A DNA stretch of 64,000 nucleotides from an uncultured Mycoplasmataceae bacterium (GTDB lineage: Bacteria > Bacillota_I > Bacilli_A > Mycoplasmatales > Mycoplasmoidaceae), in contig CANEON010000003.1 of assembly GCA_947429165.1 (NCBI GenBank), positions 20,631 to 84,630 of the forward strand, read 5' to 3'. Below, in pieces: positions 41,329 to 52,538 of the stretch. The notes beneath the pieces were generated by a model, which saw only the letters and a program-made list of their open reading frames with translations, made no database searches and was not told the origin of the DNA. Position 1 is the stretch's first letter. Each line of letters starts with the position of its first letter. The position numbers were made by a program, and so were the translations under genes.

Positions 41329-41772
41329 ATGAGAGTAATATTAAAAAAAGATGTTAAAGGTTTAGGAAAAATTAATGAAATCGTAACTGTTAAAGATGGT
41401 TATGCTAAAAACTATTTATTTAAAAATGGTTTAGCAGTAATGGTTAATGATAAATCATTAAATGATTTAAATAACACTTTAACAAAACAAGCAGAATTTG
41501 AAGCCGAACAAGTTAAAAAGTTTACTGAAATTAAAAATAAGATTGAAAAAATCAATCTTGAATTTAAACTAAAAACTAATAAAGACAAAGCTTTTGGTGC
41601 TGTTTCTGTTACTCAAATTATTGATGAACTTAAATCTAAACACAAAATTACAATTGACAAGTTCATGATTAATAATCAAGACAAGAAGTTTGACCTAGGT
41701 GTTCATATTATCCAAATCGAACTATACAAAAACGTTGTTGCAAAACTTAACATTAATGTTAAACCCGAATAA
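41329..41772 (+). CDS. rplI: 50S ribosomal protein L9
   Basis: A 147-residue bL9: MRVILKKDVKGLGKINEIV, VKDGYAKNYLFKNGLAV give the N-terminal domain, then a long helix and a C-terminal domain with KDKAFGAVSVTQIIDEL. It follows an AAGGAG site (41318-41323) inside the end of the FNT gene. The usual rplI-dnaB order follows. Confidence 0.95.
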   Translation: MRVILKKDVKGLGKINEIVTVKDGYAKNYLFKNGLAVMVNDKSLNDLNNTLTKQAEFEAEQVKKFTEIKNKIEKINLEFKLKTNKDKAFGAVSVTQIIDELKSKHKITIDKFMINNQDKKFDLGVHIIQIELYKNVVAKLNINVKPE

Positions 41773-41786
41773 TTAAAGGAGGGATC

Positions 41787-43229
41787 ATGGCTAATTTTAA
41801 TGAAAAATCAATCAGCTCTTTAGAAAGAAAAGTAATTAGTGATATTTTAAACGATCCAGAAGTTTTAGATAACATCACTAATAAACTTGAACCACAAGAT
41901 TTCCTAAACAAAGAATTAGGAATTATTTTTAGTGCCGCACAAGCATTAAATAAAGAAGCTAAAGCCGTTGACCCTCACACTGTAATTAATTATTTAGATA
42001 GCCATGATGAACTTCAATTTGATGGATATAGTGAAATAATTATTTCACTTTATAACCAATTTACTACATCTATAGATGTAGATGACCATGTTGATTTAAT
42101 TAAAAATGCATCTATTAAAAGAAAGATGGATGCTTTTGCTTCTAAAATAGTTGAAACAAAATTTGATCCAACTATTTTTGCAGACCAAATGTCTAACATG
42201 CAACAAGAGTTCATGGCAATTGCTGGTTCTAAGAAAAACATCAAATTGAAAAGAATTGGTGATGTTACAGCTTCTTATCAAGATAAGCTTAATACAATAT
42301 TAGATCAAGCTGATGGTGGATATTTTGGAACTACTTCTGGGTATGCTGATATTGATAAAATTACCAATGGTTTCCAACCTGGTGATTTAATTATCTTGGC
42401 CGCTCGTCCAGGTGTTGGTAAGACCGCATTAGCATTAAACTTCTTATTAAATGCTGCAGAAGATATTAAGAAAAAACAAGTAAGTGACCCAACAGCTAAA
42501 AAAGACGTTGTTGTAATGTTCTCGTTAGAAATGGGTGCTGAACAATTATGTCAAAGACTTGTATCAATGCACAGCTTAATTGATTTATCATACAGAAATA
42601 TTAAAAATATTTCTACAAGTGAATGACATGCATTTACAGATTCAATTACACAAATAAATGAGTTACCAATTTTAATTGACGATTCAAGCGACATTTCAAT
42701 TCTTGATATTCAATCACAATTAAAACAAATTAGTAACAATTACAACATTAAATTAGTTGTTGTTGATTATCTACAATTACTTCGTGGTCCTAAATCGACC
42801 AACCAAATGAATCGTCAACAAGAAGTTGCTTTCATTTCTAGAACTCTTAAAGCAATTGCTCGTGATCCTAAAATCAATACACCAATTATTGCTATTGCAC
42901 AATTATCTCGTGCGATTGAACAAAGACGTGGTGATCGTCCAATGCTTTCAGATTTAAGAGAATCTGGAGCAATCGAACAAGACGCTGACTTGGTTACTTT
43001 TATTAGTTATAAAAACAATAACCAAGATGATTTTAGTGATAATCAAGAAAATAAAGACGAAGTCGTTAAAAACAACGATTACCAAATTGGTAATATGAAC
43101 CCTATTGTTGAATATTCAATCAGCAAACACCGTAACGGTCCAACTGGTATAGTTGAATTAACATTTAACAAACAATTCGGTAAATATCTAGAAATCGAAA
43201 AAGCTGAGGAAAATAAATATAATAATTAA
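41787..43229 (+). CDS. dnaB: Replicative DNA helicase
   Basis: A 480-residue DnaB. The N-terminal domain (SLERKVISDILNDPEVLD, DPHTVINYL) is followed by the RecA-like motor with Walker A LAARPGVGKTALAL (about residue 210), MFSLEMGAEQL, Walker B KLVVVDYLQLL and PMLSDLRESGAIEQDAD. AAGGAGGG (41776-41783) precedes the start. A UGA Trp near 42624 joins the two halves. It is co-transcribed with rplI. Confidence 0.96.
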
Positions 43230-43231
43230 AT

Positions 43232-44662
43232 ATGAAAAGAAACTTCAAGATTAAACTATTAAGTTTATTAGGAATGTCTGCAATGTTAGTTGTTCCTATG
43301 GTTTCACTAACTTCTTGTGGTAAAGTATCTCAATACTTTATGCCAGTTATTATTGGTGGTGAAAAGATTGATAATGGTCCATTTAAAAATTTTAAAGATG
43401 TTAATACTACAGACTTTAACAGCAAGAAAATCGACTATTTACCATCAAACTATGATTATTACTTAACTCCTCAATCATCTGGTCAAACAGCATCAGTTAA
43501 CTATGCTTATGCCCAACCAAATGATTTAAGCGATCCAACAAACATCAAACCTTATTCTGCTCAATGATTAAGTGCAACTGATGAAAAAATGACTAAGTTT
43601 ACTTATCAAACCGAAGCTGAACCTAAAAATCATTTTGACAGTAGAAACTACAACATTTTTTCAACTTCAACAGCTATTAGTACAATTGCAGCAAATTCTT
43701 CTCAATTGTTTGCTTATATGCTTTATTATCAACTACATTTAGTTGATAACTATATTGCTGGTGGAGCACAAGATCAATCTAAATTAAACACTTTATATGG
43801 AACTGAGTTAAATTTTGGCAAAAAATGTGAAGATAACTTCTCTAATTTTCTAGAATACAACTATAGCATGGCCAACTTAATGTCAAGTTCTAATTCAAAA
43901 ATTAGATTTGGTCAATCTTCATGCAACATTCAAATTGTAAAGAGTGATGGCACTGACCGTTTAGGATTCTTAACCACTAAGAGCGCTGAAACAAACTGAA
44001 TGAAAGAAAGTTTCCCATATGCTCAAACCAAAGATGAAGATGACGGAACAAAAACAGTTACTGGATTTGATTACATTCCTTTTGTGTTCACAATCGATAA
44101 CTTGTCATTTAGTTACTACAACCCAGTAACAAGCAATAAATCATTTTTACCAAATGATTGATTAATAACTGATAATTCTGAAGTTAAATCTAACATTACT
44201 TCTAATTCTGGATGAAATAAATACTTTTCAACCACAGGCAATTCTAAAGACACATGAACTCCTTCATTGGATTGAACAGTTAAAATTTCTGGTAGTGACG
44301 AAGTTAAACCTGCACATACCGTTCCTTTATTACCAACTGCAAAAGCCAATGCTTTTGTAGGTCTAGCAAGTTATGGTATTTACACTTTAGATAACGGTGA
44401 CGATGAAAAAGAAAAATACCCAATCTTTAACTCTGTTGTAGGTATTTATCCTTACTATTTTTTAGAAGACGACACTGTATTTAAACAAAAAGAAGAAGGT
44501 TCAACAACATATTTCTTAGACAAGTCTAAACTTGATGAAAAGATGAATAAAATGGTGGCTTCTTTAACCGATAGAAATACTAAACCAGAAGATATTGAAT
44601 GCGTTAAGAAATTCTTTTCTACCAATGGAACAGCAACCATTGCTAACATTCTTTCAAAATAA
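43232..44662 (+). CDS. Surface lipoprotein, unknown function
   Basis: A 476-residue intact lipoprotein. Signal peptide MKRNFKIKLLSLLGMSAMLV ends in lipobox VSLTSC (Cys about 29). The mature part is Ser-, Thr-, Asn- and Tyr-rich with many UGA Trp and no recognised domain; it does not resemble the Ig-like/LRR family elsewhere in this window. A segment around residues 160-260 is rich in aromatic residues (YMLYYQLHLVDNYIAGG). It starts 2 bases after dnaB and its stop overlaps ung as TAATG, so a surface protein is embedded in a housekeeping operon. Confidence 0.85.
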
Positions 44663-45318
44663 TGAAAATTAATGTTAATACTTCTTGAAAAGAAGTAATT
44701 ATTAACCAAACAAAACTTAAATATTGAAACAAATTAGAAGAGCAAGTTGATCTTGCTTATTCTAATTTTGTTTGTTATCCAAAGTACGAAAACATCTTCA
44801 AATGTTTTGATTATTTCGACTTTAAAGATACTAATGTAGTAATAATTGGTCAAGATCCATATTACATTCCAGATATGGCTAACGGATTAGCTTTTGCAAC
44901 AGACAATACAAAGTTACCAATGTCATTAAAAAATATTTATAAAGAGCTTAAAAATGATTTAGGAATAACAAAAACAGAAGGAGATCTTTCTAAGTGAGTA
45001 AAACAAGGAGTGTTATTGTTAAATAATGCATTGTCTGTTACAAAAGACAAACCAAACTCTCATTTAAAATTTGGTTGAAATACATTTACAAACAACATCA
45101 TAGAAGAAATTGACTCTAAAAATAACGGTGTTATCTTTGTTTTATGGGGAAATTTTGCTAAAACAAAAATTCCTCTTATTAAAAACAAGCAAAATTACAT
45201 TTTAACTGCAGCTCATCCATCACCACTAAGTGCAACACATGGTTTCTTTGGATGTAAACATTTTTCAAAAATAAACAATATTTTAATTAAAAATAACAAG
45301 AAACCAATAATTTGATAA
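44662..45318 (+). CDS. ung: Uracil-DNA glycosylase
   Basis: A 218-residue family 1 UDG that excises uracil from DNA. The water-activating motif IIGQDPYY (Asp65) and the C-terminal AAHPSPLSATHGFFG are intact; LLLNNALSVTKDKPNSH and VLWGNFAK also match. Start shares bases with the preceding lipoprotein stop. Several UGA Trp codons, including the last codon, are needed to see it. Confidence 0.95.
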
Positions 45319-45348
45319 TTATAATTATTTATATTATTAATATTATTA

Positions 45349-46530
45349 ATGCTATCTAATTTGTCTACAGCAGCCAAAAGTCCTGTAAAAGCTATTGAAG
45401 TTATAGCTATTTTTGCTGCCTTTGTAATAGCGACAATTATTTTATTATTTGTAAAGAAAATTTATTACCGTGTTTTCTTAAAGAAAAGATATTACATTTT
45501 CCCAAAGATGAGTGTTAAAGGAATTACAAACGTTGCAATGGTAATTTCTATTTCTATTGCTGCAATTATTTTATTAACATTCCTAACTGCAGGATTTATG
45601 GCTGTAATCTTTAGGGCTTATCCTGGATGAAGATCGACAATCGAAGGTGTACTTATTAAAATCGGTGGATTATTGTTTGGTCCAATTATTGGTTTATTTA
45701 TCGGTGCGTTTACTGATTTATTAACTGTAGGAATGACTGCTGGTATGTTCCACTATGGTTACTTTATTGTTGCAATGGCATACGGATTTTTCTCTGGTAT
45801 AGTAAGAACAATCATTACTTTATCTAAAGATAAAGAAATATCATTCTTAACATTATCAACAATATTCTTAACATTTATTGCTGTAGCACTATTCTTATTT
45901 ATTTATTACATGGACATTACTACATATGTAGTAAGTTTCTTAGGTTTTGATATTAGTATCAACAAAGAAATCATGTTAATTATTTTTGGAGTAATGTTTG
46001 GTTTAACATTACTTATTCTTTGAGTGTGTGCTCTTTCGTTTGACTTCTGAAAAGTTGTATATTCATTCCAAGCATTATTCTATGTTTTAAGATTTGTTTC
46101 ACCAATTAAGAAATATAGACGACATTTATCATCTTGATCAAATGCTCAAAATGTTGCTGATAAGCACCTTAACTGAGTAGTTAAAAATGAAAAGAGTAGA
46201 CAACGTGCTTTGTCTAAAATGAATAAATCATACAGCAAAATTGATTTTACAAAAATTAAATTATGATTTAATTACTTTGCCCCAGTATTAATTACTGTAT
46301 TTAGTTGCGAAGCAATTGTCGAAATCCTAATCATGCCAGTATTCGACTTAGATTTTTCAATTTTTAGCTATGATTATTGATTTACATTTAGATTAGTTAT
46401 GTTTGTATTTATGTCACCAATCAACGTGTTGATTATTTTCCCAATCTACCGTATTGTTTGTCCTTCGATGAGATATAACTATCAAAACGATCTTTCAGAA
46501 AGTGTTTATATTCCACTAATGGTAAATTAA
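45349..46530 (+). CDS. ECF transporter S component-like membrane protein
   Basis: A 393-residue membrane protein with about eight helices. The central part GGLLFGPIIGLFIGAFTDLL followed by a FHYGYFIVAMAYGFFSGI helix is typical of ECF S components (folate/thiamine-type), which bind a vitamin and dock to the EcfT-EcfA energising module. Compared with usual S components (180-200 residues) it is twice as long, with an added N-terminal helix and a C-terminal cytoplasmic stretch (SPIKKYRRHLSSW...) and further helices, as in Mollicute versions. Substrate unknown. Confidence 0.75.
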
Positions 46531-46532
46531 TT

Positions 46533-46811
46533 ATGAAAACAATTACAAAAAAAGAAATTCAAGAAATTGCAAAAATATATTACTTCGCTTTTGACGATGA
46601 ATTTTTAGAAATCGTATTTAACGATTTTTGCAAATTTCTAAACAACATAGAAGTTCTTAATTCTATTAACACGGATAATGTTGAGCAAACAGATTATTGT
46701 ACTCCCCAATCATTTAATCAATTAAGAAAAGATGAACCAGAAATCGTTAAAAATCCAGAAGAGTATACAAAAAAACGCAAAGAGACAATCTCAAAAATAC
46801 ATATTAGTTAA
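46533..46811 (+). CDS. gatC: Asp-tRNA(Asn)/Glu-tRNA(Gln) amidotransferase subunit C
   Basis: A 92-residue GatC: the early helix TKKEIQEIAKIYYFAFDDEF and the later QSFNQLRKDEPE (normally LREDxP) match. It is a small scaffold linking GatA and GatB. Position first in gatC-gatA-gatB confirms it. Confidence 0.88.
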   Translation: MKTITKKEIQEIAKIYYFAFDDEFLEIVFNDFCKFLNNIEVLNSINTDNVEQTDYCTPQSFNQLRKDEPEIVKNPEEYTKKRKETISKIHIS

Positions 46812-46814
46812 ATA

Positions 46815-48215
46815 ATGAAACCATCAGTAATCTTAAAAAATCACCAAGATCTTAAATCAGGAAAGTCAAACGTCCATTTTTTAGTTACTGATTGTAAAAA
46901 GAAAATGAAGCAATACAAGGACACAAATTCAGTAATAACTGAATGTTGTGATCTTCCTGAAGATTTTAAATTAACAGATAATTTATTATCTGGTTGTATC
47001 TATTCTTTAAAAGATAACGTTTCTACAAAAGGAATTAGAACAACCGGTGCTTCAAAGTTCTTAGATGACTATATTCCACCATATAGTGCAACAATTTATA
47101 AATTATTAAAACAATCTGGTGCAATCTTAACTTCAAAAAATAACTTAGACCAATTTGGAATGGCAGGTACTGGAATACAGACGGCTTATGGTTGTGCTAA
47201 GAATATTCTTGATACAACAAGAATAGCAGGAGGTTCATCTTCTGGATCGGTAAATCTTGTTGCTGCAGGAATTGTTGATTTTGCTATAGGAACAGATACT
47301 GGAGATTCAGTAAGACGTCCTTCATCATTCTTAGGAGTTGTAGGTTATAAACCTTCATATGGTTTAATTTCCCGTTACGGAGTCCTTCCATATGCCCCAA
47401 GCTTAGATCACGTTGGAATCATTACTAGAACAGTTACAGACGCAGCAATTGTTGCTGACCAAGTATGTCAATTCGACCCTAAAGACTATACAAGTCAAAA
47501 ATTAGAACACAATTTTTATAAAAATCTTAAAACTCTTGATAAGATGAAAATTTCTGTAATTAAAGGAATTGAAGAAGGCATTCAAGAAAACGAAAGAATC
47601 TTATATCTTAACGTTCTTAATAAACTTAAAAAGAATGGCCACATAATTGTCGAAAAAGAAGTTGATATTAAACTTCTTAATGCCATTGGTGTAACTTACC
47701 AAATTATTTCAAATGTTGAAGGTTTAAGTTGCTATGCTTCATTTACTGGCGTTCCTTTTGGTGCAAATGAAGGTGGACAAGAATATAAAGATTTAATCTT
47801 TAAAAACAGAAACAAGTACATTAACAACCAAGTTAAAAAAAGAATGTTAATGGGTGCTTATGTAACTTCAAGAGAAAACTTTAACTCTATTTATATAAAA
47901 GCTAAGAAAGTAAGAACATTATTAATTCAATTAACTAATAAGTTGCTTGACAATGTAGATGGATTGTTAATTCCTTCTGCTTCTAGTGTTGCACCAACAC
48001 TAAAAGACACATTTGCAGACACCGTTAAAACTTCTCATGCAGATGATTGTTTAATTCTTGGTAATTTTGCAGGGATACCTTCAATCACGATTCCAATTGG
48101 TGATTACAAAGGATTGCCTTATGGTATTAATATCAACTGTAAACAAAAAGAAGACCAAAAAATGTTTAATATAGCTGCAACTATTGAAACTATATTGGAG
48201 GGTAAAAATGAATAA
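46815..48215 (+). CDS. gatA: Asp-tRNA(Asn)/Glu-tRNA(Gln) amidotransferase subunit A
   Basis: A 466-residue amidase-signature protein that releases ammonia from glutamine. The catalytic Lys lies in [11 protein letters not shown], and the Ser/cis-Ser pair in [14 protein letters not shown]; the [16 protein letters not shown] loop has GDS where most have GGS. Normal length. It overlaps gatB by 8 bases. It is needed because most Mollicutes lack GlnRS, making Gln-tRNA(Gln) by amidation. Confidence 0.95.
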   Translation: MKPSVILKNHQDLKSGKSNVHFLVTDCKKKMKQYKDTNSVITECCDLPEDFKLTDNLLSGCIYSLKDNVSTKGIRTTGASKFLDDYIPPYSATIYKLLKQSGAILTSKNNLDQFGMAGTGIQTAYGCAKNILDTTRIAGGSSSGSVNLVAAGIVDFAIGTDTGDSVRRPSSFLGVVGYKPSYGLISRYGVLPYAPSLDHVGIITRTVTDAAIVADQVCQFDPKDYTSQKLEHNFYKNLKTLDKMKISVIKGIEEGIQENERILYLNVLNKLKKNGHIIVEKEVDIKLLNAIGVTYQIISNVEGLSCYASFTGVPFGANEGGQEYKDLIFKNRNKYINNQVKKRMLMGAYVTSRENFNSIYIKAKKVRTLLIQLTNKLLDNVDGLLIPSASSVAPTLKDTFADTVKTSHADDCLILGNFAGIPSITIPIGDYKGLPYGININCKQKEDQKMFNIAATIETILEGKNE

Positions 48216-49620
48216 TTTTAGACCTACTATCGGTATCGAAGTTCATATTGCTCTTAACACAAAATCTAAGATGTTTTCACCATCTAAGAATTTTCATAAC
48301 GACCCAGTTAACACAAATATCAATGAAATTGATTTAGCTCTTCCTGGAGTTATTCCGAGTGTAAATGAAGCAGCGGTAATTAAAGCAATTCAATTAGCTA
48401 AAGCTTTAAAAATGAAAATTGATCAAACAGTCAGATTTGATCGTAAGAATTATTTTTACCAAGATTTACCAAAGGGTTTCCAAATTACTCAACAGTTTTA
48501 TCCAATTGGTACAATTGGATCTATTAAGATTTCTAATAAAGAAATTGGCGTTGAAAGAATTCATATGGAAGAAGACACTGCTAAACAATTAGCTGTTGGT
48601 GAACATTTATGTTTAGACTACAACCGTGCCGGTGTTCCTTTAATTGAAGTAGTATCTAAACCTGATATTCATTCCGCAAAAGAAGCATACGAATATTTAA
48701 CTCAATTAAAGAGAATTGCAGCTTTCTTGAATATTTCAGATGCAAAAATGGAAGATGGTTCACTACGTGCTGACGTAAATGTATCTGTTGCTCCCGTTGG
48801 TGCAGAAGAACTTGGAACAAAGGTTGAAATTAAAAACATTAACTCATTTAATAATGTTATGAAAGCAATTGATTACGAAATCAGTCGTCAAACTAAATTA
48901 CTTCTTACTAATGAATTAGTAAATCAAGAAACAAGAAGATGAGATGATGTTTCTAAAACAACAGTATTTATGAGAAGTAAATCAAATGCAGTTGAATACT
49001 GTTATTTTACAGAGCCAAACATTCTAGCTATTAAACTTGATAACAAATTTGTTTTTGATGCTATTAATTCAATGAACAAGACACCAGATGTTATTACATC
49101 TGAATTAAAAGAGTTAAAAGTAAATGATAAATTAATTAATCAATTACTAGACGACTTTAGTTTATATTCTGTTTTCAATAAAGTTGCTAATGCAACTAAA
49201 GATTCTTCTCAAGCAGTTACATGAATTGTTATTGAACTTGTTGCTTTATTAAAAAAGCAAAACAAGTCTATTGAATCAATAAGTGATTCAATTATTAATA
49301 ACATTATTGAAATGATTAAGTTATTAAACAATGGTGATATTAACGGCAAACAAGCTAAAACTATTTTTGAAAAAATAGTTACTGAACAAAAAGAACCAAG
49401 AAAATTAATTGATGAATTAGGATTTAAACAAATTACAGATGAAAAAGTAATTGAAAAACACTTACAAGATATTATTTCAAAAAATAAGAGCATGTTAGAT
49501 CAATATAAAGAACGTCCTGAAAGAGTTGAAAAGTTCTTTATTGGTCAATTAATGAAAGAAACCAAAGGGCAAGCAAACCCTGTGGTTTCTATGAAAGTTT
49601 TCAAAAAAATAGTTGGTTAA
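48208..49620 (+). CDS. gatB: Asp-tRNA(Asn)/Glu-tRNA(Gln) amidotransferase subunit B
   Basis: A 470-residue protein that phosphorylates and amidates the misacylated tRNA. Motifs: [70 protein letters not shown], and a C-terminal tail domain ([16 protein letters not shown]). A GGAGG site inside gatA (48198-48202) and overlap set the start at ATG 48208. Several UGA Trp codons interrupt it under the standard code. Confidence 0.96.
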
Positions 49621-49621
49621 T

Positions 49622-51569
49622 TTACTTACCTAACATGTAAGTTCAATGGCTAGCATCTAGTGCAGTATGATCGATCAGATACTGGTAAAGAGCTTGTGAT
49701 GTTACTGCGTTAGCACCAGAAGAAATAATTACACCTTTAGGGTTGGTGTTATTTACACCAACAACATCAAAAGTATATTCGTTAACACGTAAATCTGATG
49801 TATTGGTTAGACCAACATATTCTATAGTTTTTAAATTATGAAAACAGTTGTAAAAGCTTTGTGCTTCTGAAAAATTAATACTTGGATTTTGAAAAATAAC
49901 TTTTTCTATATTTTCACATGTGGCGCCAAAAATCGTGTACGGAACAGCACTTGAAATACTTTTTGGGAAAACTATTGTTTTAATGTTTTCAGGTCAAGTA
50001 ATGTCTCTTATTGGTATTGCAAATGTTGTAATCGGGTTCCCATATACTTCAGAAGGAAACACTAGTGTATCACAATCTGGGTTTTGTTCTACAAGTTCAT
50101 TTAATTTGTTTTGATCTATAGAACTTATTGTATTAGGTTGATCTTCAGGAACCGAATACATTGACTGATTTATTGGTAATGTAACAGCATCTTTAATATA
50201 AATATCTAAAGTAAACGGTTCAGGAGATCTAGCTGTATATGTTTGTTCTCCATTAGAAGTTGATACAACAACATAAAATTTATACTTTTTTTTCAACAGT
50301 TAATTCACATTTGTCGGTTCAAGAAATTTTTCCATCTCGTGAAATTGATATTTGTTCATTTGTAAAATCTAATGAATCGGGATGTTTTTCAAGTGAAAAA
50401 GTATAATTTGTTTGATCTGCTGTCGATGGGATGATATTACAACTAAATGATTTGTTATAAGTCCCATTGCTGTTGTAAAAGCCTTCTAAAAAGTAATCTG
50501 AGAATGAAAAATCAGAAGAATTTAATTCAATACCTGTTGGTTTTGGATAAGAAACGTCCATTCCAAAACGTATAACATTTGATTTAACGCTATCATCTCA
50601 AACAGAAGTAACAAATACTGTCAATGTATAAACGGTACCTGTTGCAATTTGATTTGTTCAAGAAATTTTACCAGTAGTTTCGTTGATTGAAAAAATACCA
50701 TTGTAGTTATTTTCGATACCATATTTTACCGATAGATTAGCTCCTTCAGTAGTTGATGAAACGTTAAAAATAGGAGAAAAATTTCCACTTACACCACGAG
50801 TAGCGGATATCGTTGACGAAGAAGTAGTAGATAAATTTAAATTTTTTGGGGTAATGTATGAACTAATTATGTTGAAAGTTATTTTGTTAGATTCACAAGA
50901 TTGGTCTCACTTAGAAACAGCTCACACTGTGAACCGATATGTGCTGTAATTTATGTCTTTTGTTCAAGAAATAACTCCTTTGCTGTCAATAGATATTAAA
51001 TTACCATAAGAAGATTGAAGTTTTCAATCTACTGATGTGTTTGCATCTGGTGTTGTTGTACTTATTAATCATTTTGGATCAAAAAATCCTTCTTTCCCTA
51101 CGGTTGCTTCAATATTTGTGCCGGCAGAAGAAGAAATAGTTAAGTTTTTTGGTGAAACGTATTGAGAGTTAATTTTTAAAAGTAATTTATTAGAAATTAT
51201 TTGCGGATTTTTATTTAAGGTAACATAAACATTAAATTCAAAAAATTTCTTTTCATTAAGTTTTTGTCAAGAAATTTCTCCTGTTTTTTCGTTTATGGTA
51301 ATTAATTTACCATATGTCGATTCAATATGGTATGTAACAGTTAAATCGGCGCCTGATGTGGAAGATGTAACTTGGAATGGGAATAAATGAAATCCAGAAG
51401 CATTTGTATATGTTTTAACTTCGTTAATTTATCCTGATGGAAGACTTAAAGTTAGGTCTTCAGCAATAATTTCTGATTTGCCACAAGACGAAGTAAATGC
51501 TGGTACAGATGCACACAACCCTAAACCAGTAACTATAGATGACAAAATTTTTACTATTTTTTTACTCAT
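49622..51569 (-). pseudogene. Ig-like surface lipoprotein gene with early TAA and A8 frameshift
   Basis: ATG 51569 follows an AAGGAG site and encodes a signal peptide with lipobox FTSSC. After 46 codons, TAA lies at 51429-51431. The same frame is then open through three to four Ig-like modules (GKISWTNQIATGTVYTLTVF, GVISWTKDINYSTYRFTVWA, GEISWQKLNEKKFFEFNVYV) to an A8 run (minus strand of 50286-50293), just after which it stops at 50280-50282. One base fewer in the run would continue as TVEKKYKFYVVV into an LRR-like tail ending LDASHWTYMLGK at TAA 49622-49624. Degraded, silent or phase-variable; related to the gene at 8113. Confidence 0.8.
50286..50293 (-). repeat. Homopolymer A8 at the frameshift site
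   Basis: On the coding (minus) strand GTTG is followed by eight A then GTATAA. With eight A the frame terminates within two codons; with seven A it enters the downstream open frame. Runs like this are known slippage sites in mycoplasma surface genes. Confidence 0.85.
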
Positions 51570-51679
51570 AATATTAATACCTCACTCCTTCTATATATAT
51601 TTTTATTTATTTTGATTTATTAAGATTGAATATAAATAATAAGATATCTAAAATTAAATAATACCTATAATAATTTATT

Positions 51680-52489
51680 ATGTCTAAGACTTACTTTATT
51701 GGTCATCGTGGTGTACCTTCTGATAAAAATGTATTGGAAAACACAATTGAATCTTTTAATTTAGCTGCAAAGAGTACTCACGATGGTATAGAAACGGATA
51801 TTTGACCAACGATTGATCATAAATTAGTTTGTTGTCACGATCGAAGACCATTTAAATTTTCTTTTAAAAAAATTTATGATTTAAAACTTAAACAAATTCA
51901 AAAAAAGAGCTTACATGGTTCTATTGATTATCCGAGAAACAGTCCTGGTGCGTTTTACAAGGGATTAAGATGAAAGAAAAATAAAGCCCCAACATTTTTA
52001 CAATATCTTGAGATTTGCAAACAAAATAATAAATTGGCACTTGTTGAACTAAAGAATGATAAACAATGAAGTGAAGACCAAAAAGGTATTTGAACTTACG
52101 AAAATATCGATGCAATCATTGATGATGTAAATAAATCTGGATATTCATATCAAAAAATATGGTTCATATCTTTAGATAATGATTTATTAATGGCATTTAA
52201 GAAACGTTTCCCATTTGTTCAAATAATGATTATTGTTGATCCAAACAACAAAATTAAAGAATATAGAGATCCTAAATACTTCCTTGATCGTAATTATTCA
52301 ATAGACATAGGTGATTTTGAATCTAAATCAACAAAAGATTGAGGAATTAAGATTGATGAAAAATTAATTCAAGACTTTCATAATAAAAATCTGCTTGTTG
52401 GAACATGGACAGTTAATGAACCAGAAAGAGTAAAAGCTCTTGTAGCATTAGGCATTGACTTCATTACTTCAGATTACATTTTAAAGTAA
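51680..52489 (+). CDS. glpQ: Glycerophosphodiester phosphodiesterase
   Basis: A 269-residue GDPD-family enzyme releasing glycerol-3-phosphate from deacylated phospholipids. Motifs: FIGHRGVPSD, ENTIESFNLA, DGIETDIWPT, LVCCHDRR, later LALVELKND and GTWTVNEPERVKALVALG. No signal peptide, so it acts in the cytoplasm. TATAAT at 51666-51671 ends 8 bases before the ATG with no ribosome binding site. Specific symbol is by family habit. In related species GDPD activity feeds glycerol metabolism. Confidence 0.88.
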
Positions 52490-52538
52490 TATAAATTTTT
52501 ATAATTAATGTTCTAACTATATAATAGTTAAGCAAACT

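Noticed and set aside
49622..51569. Insertion sequence or recombination site behind the lipoprotein disruption
   Set aside because: No transposase frame or inverted terminal repeats are seen; the breaks are a point stop and a homopolymer change.
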